From NCBI GenBank assembly GCA_030697165.1, contig JAUYQQ010000009.1, positions 124,001 through 188,000 on the forward strand: 64,000 bases of DNA. Reading direction: 5' to 3'. Below the pieces are notes generated by a model. The model searched no databases, was not told the origin of the DNA, and saw nothing but the letters and a program-made list of their open reading frames with translations. The stretch is from Acidobacteriota bacterium. Lineage in GTDB: Bacteria; Acidobacteriota; Vicinamibacteria; Vicinamibacterales; UBA2999. Position numbers and translations under genes: made by a program. How positions within the stretch are numbered: position 1 is the first letter of the stretch; each line of letters begins with the position of its first letter. Positions 11,573 to 19,287 of this stretch are shown here, piece by piece.

Positions 11573-12742
11573 ATGAAGAAGCTGCGCGTGGGTGTCATTT
11601 ACGGCGGCCGATCCGGCGAGCACGAAGTGTCGGTGACGTCGGCGGCCTCGATTTTCAAGTCGATCGATCGCACGCGCTACGAGCCGGTGCCGATTCGCAT
11701 CGACAAGGACGGCCGCTGGACGCTGGCCGACCGCGCGCCGGCAGCGTTGTCGGCGGCCGAGGTCATCCAGCAGGCGCGCCTGGCGCAAGCGCGCCCGGTG
11801 CGGGCGGGCCGCGATTCGCTGTTTGTCCCCTATCCGTCGGCCGACACGCTAATCACGGTCGAACGGCGAAACTCGGCGGATGGCACCACCCCGGCGGACG
11901 TCGAACGCGCGGTGGTCACCGGTCTCGGATTGGACGTGGTGTTTCCCGTGTTGCACGGCCCCTACGGCGAGGACGGCACGGTGCAGGGGCTGCTGGAACT
12001 CGCGAACGTGCCGTACGTGGGCCCGGGCGTGCTCGCCTCCGCCGCCGGCATGGACAAGGCCGTGATGAAGGTGTTGTTTGCCGCGGCCGGCCTGCCCGTG
12101 GTCGACTCGCGCGCCTTCGTGCGTGCCGAGTGGACGCGCAACCGCGACGGCGTCCTCGCCGGCATTGCGGCGCTCGGCTACCCGGTGTTCGTGAAGCCGG
12201 CCAACCTGGGCTCGAGCGTCGGCATCTCCAAGGTGAAAGTCCTCGCCGAGCTGGTGCCTGCCATCGAGGCCGCGCTCGAGTTCGACCGCAAGGTGATTGT
12301 CGAGGCCGGCGTCATCAACGCGCGCGAGATTGAATGCGCGGTGCTCGGCAACGACGACCCCGAGTCGTCCGTGCCTGGCGAGATCGTGCCGTCGCGCGAG
12401 TTCTACGATTACGAGGCCAAGTACCTGGACGAGGGCTCAAAGAGCCTGATCCCGGCCGACCTGCCCGAGGCCACCGTGGCCGAGGTGCGCCGGCTGAGCA
12501 TCGCGGCGTTTCGCGCCATCGACGCGGCCGGCCTGGCCCGGGTCGACTTCCTGCTGTCGCGCGACACCGGCGCCATCTACGTCAACGAGATCAACACCAT
12601 GCCCGGCTTCACGAGCATCAGCATGTACTCGAAGATGTGGGAGGCGAGCGGCATCGGCTACGCGGCGCTGGTCGATCGGTTGATCCAGCTGGCGATCGAG
12701 CGCCACGCCGAAAAGCAGAAGCTCCGCACCAGCGCGTTATGA
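11573..12742 (+). CDS. ddl: D-alanine--D-alanine ligase
   Basis: 389 residues, ATP-grasp fold. VGVIYGGRSGEHEVSVTSA (about 6-24) is the N-terminal signature, HGPYGEDGTVQGLLEL the substrate loop, VFVKPANLGSSVGISKVK the ATP-binding Lys region, and YVNEINTMPGFTSISMYSKM the C-terminal metal-binding segment. Role: joins two D-alanines for peptidoglycan precursors in the cytoplasm. Length fits the longer DdlA/Van-type subgroup. The frame ends with an ATGA overlap to the next gene, so the two are translationally coupled. A palindromic repeat lies directly upstream. Confidence 0.95.
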   Translation: MKKLRVGVIYGGRSGEHEVSVTSAASIFKSIDRTRYEPVPIRIDKDGRWTLADRAPAALSAAEVIQQARLAQARPVRAGRDSLFVPYPSADTLITVERRNSADGTTPADVERAVVTGLGLDVVFPVLHGPYGEDGTVQGLLELANVPYVGPGVLASAAGMDKAVMKVLFAAAGLPVVDSRAFVRAEWTRNRDGVLAGIAALGYPVFVKPANLGSSVGISKVKVLAELVPAIEAALEFDRKVIVEAGVINAREIECAVLGNDDPESSVPGEIVPSREFYDYEAKYLDEGSKSLIPADLPEATVAEVRRLSIAAFRAIDAAGLARVDFLLSRDTGAIYVNEINTMPGFTSISMYSKMWEASGIGYAALVDRLIQLAIERHAEKQKLRTSAL

Positions 12743-13848
12743 AGCTGCTGGCCGCCACGGTGATTGCGGGGGTCGCGATCATGAACGTGGCGTCCGGCTT
12801 TAGCCGGACCGTGCCACAGCCGGCCGCGGTCCGGCTAAAGCCGGACACTACAAGCGTCACCGGCATCACGGCCGCGCCGGTGGTGGCCAGAGCCTACGAC
12901 CTCATCCTCGATGCTGACTTCGATCGGTTGAAGGCAGAGCTGCCGGCGATCTGCGATCCGTCATCCCAAGGCTTCGCCGAGACAAGCCCGGCGCCGCGGG
13001 TGGCCTGCCTGGGCCTTGAAGCGCTCAGCCTGTGGTGGCAGATCCAGTTGGATCCGGAAAGCCGCGCGCTCGACCCGGCGTTCCTGGCCAAGGCCAACGA
13101 GGCCATCGCGGAAGCGGAGCGCATGACCAAGGCAGAGCCTAACCGCGCCGAGGCGTGGTTTTACCTGGGCGCCGGCTACGGCGTGCGAGCGCAGTGGCGG
13201 GTGCACCGGGTGGACCGCCTGGCGGCGGCGCGCGACGGCAAGCGGATCAAGGAATCGCTCGAGCGCGCCCTGGCGCTGGACCCGGCCATGCACGATGCCG
13301 AGTTCGGAATCGGAATGTACCGCTACTACGCCGACGTCGCACCCGCGGTGCTGCGGTTCCTGCGCTGGCTGCTGCTGCTGCCCGGCGGCAACCGCGTCGA
13401 GGGCCTGCAGCAGCTCGAGCGCGCGGCCACGCAGGGGCAGCTCGTGAGCGGCGAGGCGCAGTTCCAGATCCACGTGCTGTACCTCTGGTACGAAAACAAG
13501 TTCCGCGAGGCGCTGGAACTGGTCAAGGGGCTGCAGCGCCGCTACCCGCGCAACCCGCTGTTCCTTCAGATCGAAGCGGAGATCCTGGATGTCTACTTCC
13601 ACGATCCCGCGGCGAGCCTCGCCGCGTCGGAACGGTTGCTGGCACTGGCGCGCGGCGGCCAGGTGCACCGGCCGGGGCCGGCCGAGATCGTCGCGCGCCT
13701 CAACCTGGCGCGGCAGCTGCGCGCCCTGCGCCGCACCGACGCCGCCATCGCCGTGCTCGACGCGATCATCGCGGCGAAGCCGGCCGCTCCCGCCGGCGCA
13801 CTCGCACGGGCCGAGCGCATGCGGCGCGAGATCAAGACGCCGGGTTGA
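12739..13848 (+). CDS. Exported TPR-like protein of unknown function
   Basis: 369 residues from ATG 12739, which overlaps the ddl stop. It has a short hydrophobic N-terminus (MKLLAATVIAGVAIMNV) and is otherwise helical and Ala/Leu/Arg-rich, with repeats resembling TPRs (for example AEAWFYLGAGYGVRAQWR and RYPRNPLFLQIEAEILD). Such proteins usually act as scaffolds. Residues about 17-38 (SGFSRT to VRLKPDTTSV) are encoded by a pair of inverted REP-like palindromes inserted in frame, just after the hydrophobic segment. The stop codon lies in another palindrome. Function unknown; the coupling to ddl hints at an envelope role but is not proof. Confidence 0.75.
   Translation: MKLLAATVIAGVAIMNVASGFSRTVPQPAAVRLKPDTTSVTGITAAPVVARAYDLILDADFDRLKAELPAICDPSSQGFAETSPAPRVACLGLEALSLWWQIQLDPESRALDPAFLAKANEAIAEAERMTKAEPNRAEAWFYLGAGYGVRAQWRVHRVDRLAAARDGKRIKESLERALALDPAMHDAEFGIGMYRYYADVAPAVLRFLRWLLLLPGGNRVEGLQQLERAATQGQLVSGEAQFQIHVLYLWYENKFREALELVKGLQRRYPRNPLFLQIEAEILDVYFHDPAASLAASERLLALARGGQVHRPGPAEIVARLNLARQLRALRRTDAAIAVLDAIIAAKPAAPAGALARAERMRREIKTPG
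12787..12851. repeat. Inverted REP pair (BIME-like) inside a coding sequence
   Basis: Left element: GTGG foot (12787-12790) then stem GTCCGGCT/AGCCGGAC (12792-12809). Right element: the same stem (12829-12846) followed by CTAC (12848-12851), thus GTAG on the other strand. Opposite orientation of two REPs around a short spacer is the classical BIME layout. Confidence 0.8.
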
Positions 13849-13887
13849 AATTCCGAATCGGGCGCGAGGGAATTTCAACCCGGCGTC
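13836..13887. repeat. 19-bp-arm palindrome at the end of the TPR gene
   Basis: Arms 13836-13854 and 13869-13887 match exactly around a 14-base loop. The gene's TGA stop (13846-13848) is in the left arm. It may also terminate the ddl transcript. Same arm tips as the repeat at 11512-11558. Confidence 0.8.
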
Positions 13888-13990
13888 CTCGACCTACAGA
13901 TCTGTGCGCGAGCAGCCGAGACGTGTTCTTGAAGGTGTGATCGGATGAGGACGATCGGCCCCTTGTTTGACAATCACAAACGCTTTGTGC

Positions 13991-14018
13991 TTGACAAGGT
14001 GAATTTCTCATCCATAAT
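13991..14018 (+). promoter_or_regulatory. Sigma-70-type promoter of the micropeptide locus
   Basis: TTGACA (13991-13996), 16 bases, then CATAAT (14013-14018). This is the closest match to the housekeeping consensus noticed in the window. It points to the two Lys/Ala-rich mini-genes and leaves a leader of about 100 bases. Confidence 0.65.
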
Positions 14019-14123
14019 CTACATCTGGTATGAGGGAGTAAGGCTCAGGCCACTGATTGTGAACACGTAAAAACAATCAGCGGTCGCCATCAGGCAAGAG
14101 TCGCCCCCCATCAGGAGAGAACA

Positions 14124-14180
14124 ATGGCGAAGAAGGCAAAGAAGGCGGCCAAGAAGGCCAAGAAGGCCAAGAAGCGCTAG
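14124..14180 (+). CDS. 18-residue Lys/Ala-rich micropeptide A
   Basis: The frame reads MAKKAKKAAKKAKKAKKR then TAG. An AGGAG ribosome-binding site ends 8 bases before the ATG. Composition is only Met, Ala, Lys and a final Arg, like the basic tails of histone H1-like and HU-type proteins, so nucleic-acid binding is a reasonable guess. A second gene 189 bases downstream encodes nearly the same peptide with different codons, arguing for selection on the peptide. No other domain. It could alternatively be a leader or part of a small RNA transcript. Confidence 0.65.
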   Translation: MAKKAKKAAKKAKKAKKR

Positions 14181-14369
14181 GCCGCTACAGGGGTGGTTCT
14201 CAACCAGGACTGCCCCACCCTTTTCACCAAGACCGCGCGCGTGAATAACTCACGTCGCGTAACGAAGCGAAGAACGCCGGCATGGACAAGCCGAGTGCCA
14301 GGCGGCAGAGGCAAGTCGTGCAGCGGCAAGGTTCTTACGCATAACCCAACCTGAAGGGGGGGATTACAA
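14181..14369. other. Spacer between the two micropeptide genes
   Basis: No additional frame can be supported. GGGTGG near 14186 and CCACCC near 14215 could pair ahead of TTTT, giving only a weak terminator candidate. The downstream half may hold a second promoter, but none was clear. Confidence 0.35.
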
Positions 14370-14423
14370 ATGGCAAAGAAAGCAGCTAAGAAGAAGGCGG
14401 CGAAGAAGGCGAAGAAGCGCTAG
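14370..14423 (+). CDS. 17-residue Lys/Ala-rich micropeptide B
   Basis: The frame reads MAKKAAKKKAAKKAKKR then TAG. A GGGGGG-containing ribosome-binding site lies 8-13 bases upstream. It shares the MAKKA start and KKAKKR end with micropeptide A, but uses different Lys and Ala codons (AAA, GCA, GCT besides AAG, GCG). A strong terminator follows 23 bases after the stop. The pair, with its own promoter and terminator, looks like a real small-protein locus. Function unknown; nucleoid or RNA binding is inference from charge. Confidence 0.65.
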   Translation: MAKKAAKKKAAKKAKKR

Positions 14424-14446
14424 TCGCTTCGTCAGCCAGAAGATCG

Positions 14447-14473
14447 AGGGGAGCGCAGACGCTCCCCTTTTTT
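14447..14473 (+). terminator. Rho-independent terminator after the micropeptides
   Basis: Stem AGGGGAGCG/CGCTCCCCT with a four-base loop, followed by an uninterrupted T run. It is the best intrinsic terminator in the window. It faces the minus-strand cyclophilin gene end and may serve only the plus strand. Confidence 0.9.
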
Positions 14474-14509
14474 ATTGCTTCTGACTGCAAGATCACCAGA
14501 TCAAGACAT

Positions 14510-16594
14510 CTACTGCCCGATCCAGCTGACCCCGTCCCAAATCCGAATCCGCTCGATCGTGTCCCACTGCTGCAGGCGGTCGACCACGTCCATGCCGGAC
14601 AAGACCTGCCCGAACACCGTGTAGCGGCCGTCCAGGTGCGGCTGCGGCGAATGGGTGATGAAGAACTGGCTGCCGCCGGTGTCGGCCCAATCGAGCGCCA
14701 TGCCCACCGTGCCGCGCAGGTAGGGCCGCTGGTTGAGCTCGTCGCGGATGGTGTAGCCGGGCCCGCCCTCGCCGTCGCCGCGCGGGTCGCCGTCCTGCAC
14801 CACGAAGTCGGGCACCACGCGGTGCAGCTGCACCCCATTGAAGTAGTTCTTGCGCACCAGGGCAATGAAATTGGCGACCGTCCGAGGCGCATCGAGCACC
14901 GCCAGCTCGATCTGGATGGTGCCGCGGCTGGTGTCGATGTACGCAGACGGGGAGTACTGCGGCGACACGAGCGCGGCCACCGCCGCCAACTCGGGCACGA
15001 TCGGCGGCGGCGCCGGCCGCATGGCCGAGACGTCGGCCGCCGGGTCAATCTTGCGCAGGTGTTCGGCGGCCCGGAGCCGGACCGCCCAATCCCGATCGGC
15101 GAGCGCCGCCAACAACAGCGGCCGCGCCGCCGCCGGATCGACCGCGACCAGCGCGTCAAGGGTGGCGGTGCGGGCCACGTAGAGCCCGTCGCGTTGCGCC
15201 AGCGTCAGCGCCTCGGCCAGCGCGGCGGCCGCGCCGGGCGCCTTGAGCGTGACCAGCGCGCGCGCCGCGGCCGCGCGCACCACCGGGTCGTCGGCCTTCA
15301 GCCGCGCCAGGATCTCGGGAACCGCCGTCGTCGATCCGATCTTGGCCAGCGCGTCGAGCACCGACGGAATCACGCGCTGGTCGCCGTCGCGCAACTGGTT
15401 GGTCAGCGGCGCCTCGGCGCGCTCCTTGCCCAGCTCGCCGAGCGTGGTCGCCAGCGCCGCGCGAACCGACCAGTGCGGATCGGGATCGAGTCCTGAGATG
15501 GCGCTGATGAAGGTGTCGGTGTCGGTGCGGGCCAGGGCTTGTAGCGCCGCCGCCCGTGCCGACGGCCACGAGGCCGACACCAGGTCGATCAGCAGATCCA
15601 CCGCGCCGGCGTGACGCAGCTGGCCGAGCGCAACAATGGCTTCGAGCTGAAGGTTCTGGCTCACCTGGGGCGACGTGATCAGCCGCACCAGCACGGCGCC
15701 GCCGCGGGTGTCGCCAAGCAGGGCCAGCCCCCGCACGGCCTGGATGCGCACGGCCAGGGGCTCGCCCGCGTTGTCGGCCATGGCGAGCAACGCGGGCCCG
15801 GCTTTCTGCTCTTTCAGCACGCCCAGGCCGCGCGCCGCGAAGGCGCGGGTCAACTGGCCCTCGCCCGTCAGCAGGGCCAGCAGGGCCGGCGCCGCGCGCG
15901 GGTCGTTGATCCGCTGCAACGCAAACGCGATCGGCCACCAGCGGCTGCGCGCCTGCCCGGTGCCGTCAATGACCGCCGCCGCGAGCGCGTCGAACGAGCC
16001 CAGCCGCACCAGCGCGTAGACGCCGAGGCGAACGGCTTCAATCGGCGGCGCCTTGGGCGCTCCCATGTCGTCGGGGTTCAGGCCGTTCAGCACACCCGCG
16101 ACGGCATGGGCGGCGACCATCGCGCCAATCGCCTGCGCTGCCGGCCGGTGGCCGATCAGCCCCAGGGCTTCAGCCGCGCGCCCCTGAATCGTCGGGTCGG
16201 TGCCGGCGAGCGCGGTGGTCAGCGCCGGCGCCGCCGAGCCGTCGCCGACCAGGCCCAGGGCGAACGCCGCCATCTGGCGCACTTCGGCGTCCCGGTCGTT
16301 TTCGAGCAGCGTCACCAGGGGCGGCACCGCCTCGGGCAGTCGCACGCGGCCGGCCGCCAGCGCCGCGCGCCGCCGCACCCGCGCTTCGCCGTCCTGCATC
16401 AGGACCAGCAGGTCGCCGCCACCGCCGCGCAGCTGGCGCTCGTCCTCGAGCTGCAGGATCCACCGCATCTTCTGGTCGAAGGCGGTGAGCGGCGTGGTCG
16501 CCGTGACCTGCGGCGCCGCCGCGGGGGCGCACGCGCCGGCGGCGAGCAACGCGACAAGCGCGACGAGCGCGCGGGGAGACTGCAATCGCATCAT
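14510..16594 (-). CDS. HEAT-repeat lipoprotein fused to a cyclophilin peptidyl-prolyl isomerase
   Basis: 694 residues. The N-terminus has a lipoprotein signal (ALVALLAAGAC, Cys near residue 22). Residues about 60-500 are HEAT/PBS-lyase-type repeats (for example DAEVRQMAAFALGLVGDGSA). The C-terminal 160 residues are a cyclophilin domain: IDTSRGTIQIEL, NGVQLHRVVPDFVVQDGDP, and GTVGMALDWADTGGSQFFIT. Role: probably an envelope-anchored protein-folding factor whose HEAT superhelix holds clients or partners. The next gene upstream overlaps by 4 bases, so the two are coupled, though their functions look unrelated. Confidence 0.9.
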   Translation of the reverse strand: MMRLQSPRALVALVALLAAGACAPAAAPQVTATTPLTAFDQKMRWILQLEDERQLRGGGGDLLVLMQDGEARVRRRAALAAGRVRLPEAVPPLVTLLENDRDAEVRQMAAFALGLVGDGSAAPALTTALAGTDPTIQGRAAEALGLIGHRPAAQAIGAMVAAHAVAGVLNGLNPDDMGAPKAPPIEAVRLGVYALVRLGSFDALAAAVIDGTGQARSRWWPIAFALQRINDPRAAPALLALLTGEGQLTRAFAARGLGVLKEQKAGPALLAMADNAGEPLAVRIQAVRGLALLGDTRGGAVLVRLITSPQVSQNLQLEAIVALGQLRHAGAVDLLIDLVSASWPSARAAALQALARTDTDTFISAISGLDPDPHWSVRAALATTLGELGKERAEAPLTNQLRDGDQRVIPSVLDALAKIGSTTAVPEILARLKADDPVVRAAAARALVTLKAPGAAAALAEALTLAQRDGLYVARTATLDALVAVDPAAARPLLLAALADRDWAVRLRAAEHLRKIDPAADVSAMRPAPPPIVPELAAVAALVSPQYSPSAYIDTSRGTIQIELAVLDAPRTVANFIALVRKNYFNGVQLHRVVPDFVVQDGDPRGDGEGGPGYTIRDELNQRPYLRGTVGMALDWADTGGSQFFITHSPQPHLDGRYTVFGQVLSGMDVVDRLQQWDTIERIRIWDGVSWIGQ

Positions 16595-17706
16595 AGGGAT
16601 AAGTGCCGCAACGTCGCCTGGTCAATCCGATCGCGAACGATGTTCACGCCAATACCGGGTCCGGTCGGCACGGCGATGGTGCCGTCGGGGCCGATGTCGA
16701 TGGCCGGTTCAATGAGGTCCGCCTGGTAGTAACGCCTGCTGGCCGAGATATCGCCCGGCAGGGTGAAGTTCGGCAGGCTCGCGAGGTGGAGGTTGTGGGC
16801 GCGGCCGATGCCGCTTTCGAGCATGCCGCCGTGCCACACCGGGATGCCGTTGGCCGCGCACAAATCGTGCAACTCGATCGACGCGCGATGGCCGCCGACG
16901 CGGCCCGGCTTGATGTTGATGATCCGGCACGCCTTTGCCGCGATCGCGTCGCGGGCAATCCGCACGGTGTGAATGGACTCGTCGAGGCAGACCGGCGTCT
17001 TGATCTGCTGCTGCAGCACCGCGTGATCCATCACATCGTCGTAGTCGAGCGGCTGCTCGACGAGCAGCAGGTTGTACGGATCCAGGCGGGCCAGCAGGTC
17101 GGTGTCGGCCAGCGAGTATGCGGCGTTGGCATCGACCTGCAGCGGGATGTCGCCGAACCTGGTGCGAATGCGGTCCACGGCTTCGATGTCCCAGCCCGGC
17201 TTGATCTTGATCTTGATGCGTTGGTATCCCGCCGCGAGTTCGCGCTCGACCTTGTCGAGCAGCTGGTCGTAGGAATCCTGGATGCCGATGGAGACACCCG
17301 ACGCGATGCGATCGCGGGTGCCGCCCAGCACCTGCGAGAGCGGCTGCCCGATGCTGCGGGCGTAGAGGTCCCACGCCGCCATCTCGACGGCGGCCTTGGC
17401 CATGTTGTGGCCGCGAATGCGGTGCAGCGCCGGGAACACGTCGCGCGGGTGCGCGAAGGCCTGGCCGAGCATCAGCGGCGCGATGAAGCCTTCGATGATG
17501 TGCCAGACCGTTTCGGTGGTCTCGCTGCTGTAGTAGGGATTGGCCTCGGCCACCGATTCGCCCCAGCCTTCGTGCTGCTTTCCGCCGTGCTCGCCGGCAA
17601 CGCGGACCAGCACGAACGTGCGGTCGTAGGATCGGCCGAAGCTCGTCTCGAAGAAATGGACCAGCGGCAGGCGGCACAGGAACAACTCGATCTTCTCGAT
17701 CTTCAC
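16591..17706 (-). CDS. Enolase-superfamily enzyme: o-succinylbenzoate synthase / N-acylamino acid racemase type
   Basis: 371 residues. The muconate-lactonizing subgroup residues are visible: KIKIK in YQRIKIKIKPGWD (catalytic Lys pair, about 163-165), metal ligands in VDANAAYS, EQPLDYDD and CLDESIH, and the second-site Lys in INIKPGRVGG. The N-terminal capping segment (FFETSFGRSYDR) matches MenC type 2/NAAAR proteins. No other menaquinone genes are nearby, so the choice between OSBS for menaquinone and racemase for amino acids is open. Start is GTG at 17706, 8 bases after a TATAGT -10 box, hence probably leaderless. Confidence 0.85.
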   Translation of the reverse strand: MKIEKIELFLCRLPLVHFFETSFGRSYDRTFVLVRVAGEHGGKQHEGWGESVAEANPYYSSETTETVWHIIEGFIAPLMLGQAFAHPRDVFPALHRIRGHNMAKAAVEMAAWDLYARSIGQPLSQVLGGTRDRIASGVSIGIQDSYDQLLDKVERELAAGYQRIKIKIKPGWDIEAVDRIRTRFGDIPLQVDANAAYSLADTDLLARLDPYNLLLVEQPLDYDDVMDHAVLQQQIKTPVCLDESIHTVRIARDAIAAKACRIINIKPGRVGGHRASIELHDLCAANGIPVWHGGMLESGIGRAHNLHLASLPNFTLPGDISASRRYYQADLIEPAIDIGPDGTIAVPTGPGIGVNIVRDRIDQATLRHLSL

Positions 17707-17714
17707 GCCTACAA

Positions 17715-17722
17715 ACTATACT
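17715..17722. promoter_or_regulatory. Overlapping divergent -10 boxes
   Basis: ACTATACT contains TATACT for the plus-strand kinase gene (GTG 17733) and, on the other strand, TATAGT for the minus-strand enolase-family gene (GTG 17706). Both are 8-10 bases from their start codons, so both transcripts could be leaderless. Confidence 0.6.
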
Positions 17723-17732
17723 CGCCAGCGCA

Positions 17733-18374
17733 GTGGCCTTTCACTATCTCGCCATCGAAGGCCCAATCGGGGTAGGCAAGACGCGGCTGGCCGAGCGGCT
17801 GGCGGCCCGGCTCGAGGCCACGACCATTCTCGAGGACACCGAGAACCCGTTTCTTGCCGACTTCTATGCCGACCGGCCGGGCTCCGCGCTCCAGGCCCAG
17901 CTCTTCTATCTGCTGAACCGCCACCGCCAGCTGACCAGCAAGCGGCAGGCCGACCTGTTCCTGCAAACCATCGTCTGCGACTACGTCTTCGACAAGGACA
18001 AGATTTTCGCCTACCTGAACCTCGACGATAACGAGCTGTTCATCTACCAGCGGCTGTTCGACCTGCTGGCCAAAGACGTGCCGCCGCCCGACCTGGTGGT
18101 ATATCTCCAGGCACCCACCGAACTGCTGATGAAGCGCCTGCGGTCGCAGGAACCGGACCCCGACGGCGTCGCGGCGCCGGTGCCGGACGAGGGCTACATC
18201 CGGGAACTGAACGAGGCCTACCAGCACTTCTTCTTCCACTACTCGGCGACCCCGCTGCTCGTGGTGGAGACCTCCGAGTTCGACCCCGAATCAGACGATG
18301 CCGCGCTCGATGAGTTGGTGAGGCAGATCAAGGGGATGGGCAAGGGGACGCGCTACTACGTCGCCCGGAAGTGA
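17733..18374 (+). CDS. Deoxynucleoside kinase family protein
   Basis: 213 residues starting at GTG 17733. The P-loop AIEGPIGVGKTRLAERLA (about 8-25) and the dNK-type motif DLVVYLQAPTELLMKRLRSQ (about 121-140), the equivalent of the YLR/lid region, place it in the deoxyadenosine/deoxyguanosine kinase family. Role: phosphorylates deoxynucleosides for salvage with ATP. The YHFFFHYSATPLLVVETSEFD-like C-terminal region is typical. It precedes accD by 16 bases on the same strand, so it may lead an operon dNK-accD-folC. The substrate base cannot be fixed by eye. Confidence 0.85.
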   Translation: MAFHYLAIEGPIGVGKTRLAERLAARLEATTILEDTENPFLADFYADRPGSALQAQLFYLLNRHRQLTSKRQADLFLQTIVCDYVFDKDKIFAYLNLDDNELFIYQRLFDLLAKDVPPPDLVVYLQAPTELLMKRLRSQEPDPDGVAAPVPDEGYIRELNEAYQHFFFHYSATPLLVVETSEFDPESDDAALDELVRQIKGMGKGTRYYVARK

Positions 18375-18390
18375 GCTAAGCTGATCCGAT

Positions 18391-19287
18391 ATGGCTTGGT
18401 TCAAGAAGGCCCGCAAGCCCATTGCCACGCCCGAAAAGTCCAGCCGCGTCCCCGAAGGCCTGTGGGTGAAGTGTCCGGAATGCGACACCATCATCTACAC
18501 CAAGGACCTGGTCAAGAACCTCCACGTCTGCGGCAAGTGCGGGCACCACTTCCGGCTGTCGGCTACCGAACGCCTCAAGTCGCTGTTTGACGACGAGCGG
18601 TGGGAAGAGCTGGCGCCCAACCTGACCTCGAACGACCCGCTCAAGTTCACCGACACCAAGCCTTACAAGTCGCGGCTGGCCAACACTCAGAAGGCCACCG
18701 GCCAGAAGGACGCCGTGATCGTGGGCGTCGGCCGCATCAACGGCCTCGAAACGGTCGTCGCCTCGATGGAGTACAGCTTCATCGGCGGTTCGATGGGCGT
18801 GGTGGTCGGCGAGAAGATCGTGCGCGGCATCGAGATGGCGCTCGAGCGCCGCGCGCCGGTGATCATTGTCTCGTGCTCGGGCGGCGCGCGCATGATGGAA
18901 GGCGCGTTGTCGTTGATGCAGATGGCCAAGATCTCGGCGGCGCTGGCGCGGCTCGATCGCGCCGGGCTGCCCTACATCTCGCTGCTGACCGACCCGACGA
19001 CCGGCGGCGTGACCGCCAGCTTCGCCATGCTGGGCGATCTCAACATCGCCGAGCCCAAGGCGCTGATTGGCTTTGCCGGTCCGCGCGTGATCGAGCAGAC
19101 CATTCGCCAGAAGCTGCCCGACGGCTTCCAGCGCAGCGAGTTCCTGCTTGAACGGGGCATGCTCGACCTGGTCATCGATCGGCGCGAGCTGAAGGCGACG
19201 CTCGAGAAGACGCTGCGGTTCATGAGCTCGAGCATCCCCCAAATATCGAGCACTCCTGTCAGCCATAGCGCGAAGCGCGACGGCTGA
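18391..19287 (+). CDS. accD: Acetyl-CoA carboxylase carboxyltransferase subunit beta
   Basis: 298 residues. The N-terminal zinc ribbon has four cysteines (KCPECD and CGKCGHHF). The carboxyltransferase core shows GGSMGVVVGEKIVRG, SCSGGARMMEGALSLMQMAK and PTTGGVTASFAMLGD, the oxyanion-hole Gly-Gly segments. Role: with AccA it transfers carboxyl from biotin to acetyl-CoA, the first step of fatty acid synthesis. Its stop shares a base with the folC start (TGATG), a common accD-folC pairing. The last residues (PVSHSAKRDG) are variable. Confidence 0.96.
   Translation: MAWFKKARKPIATPEKSSRVPEGLWVKCPECDTIIYTKDLVKNLHVCGKCGHHFRLSATERLKSLFDDERWEELAPNLTSNDPLKFTDTKPYKSRLANTQKATGQKDAVIVGVGRINGLETVVASMEYSFIGGSMGVVVGEKIVRGIEMALERRAPVIIVSCSGGARMMEGALSLMQMAKISAALARLDRAGLPYISLLTDPTTGGVTASFAMLGDLNIAEPKALIGFAGPRVIEQTIRQKLPDGFQRSEFLLERGMLDLVIDRRELKATLEKTLRFMSSSIPQISSTPVSHSAKRDG

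Noticed and set aside
12334-12738. N-terminal extension of the TPR gene into ddl
   Set aside because: The extension is out of phase with the conserved ddl frame, while ATG 12739 gives a hydrophobic N-terminus and ATGA coupling.
14184-14225. Terminator after micropeptide A
   Set aside because: Only six base pairs with an 18-base loop ahead of TTTT; too weak to call.
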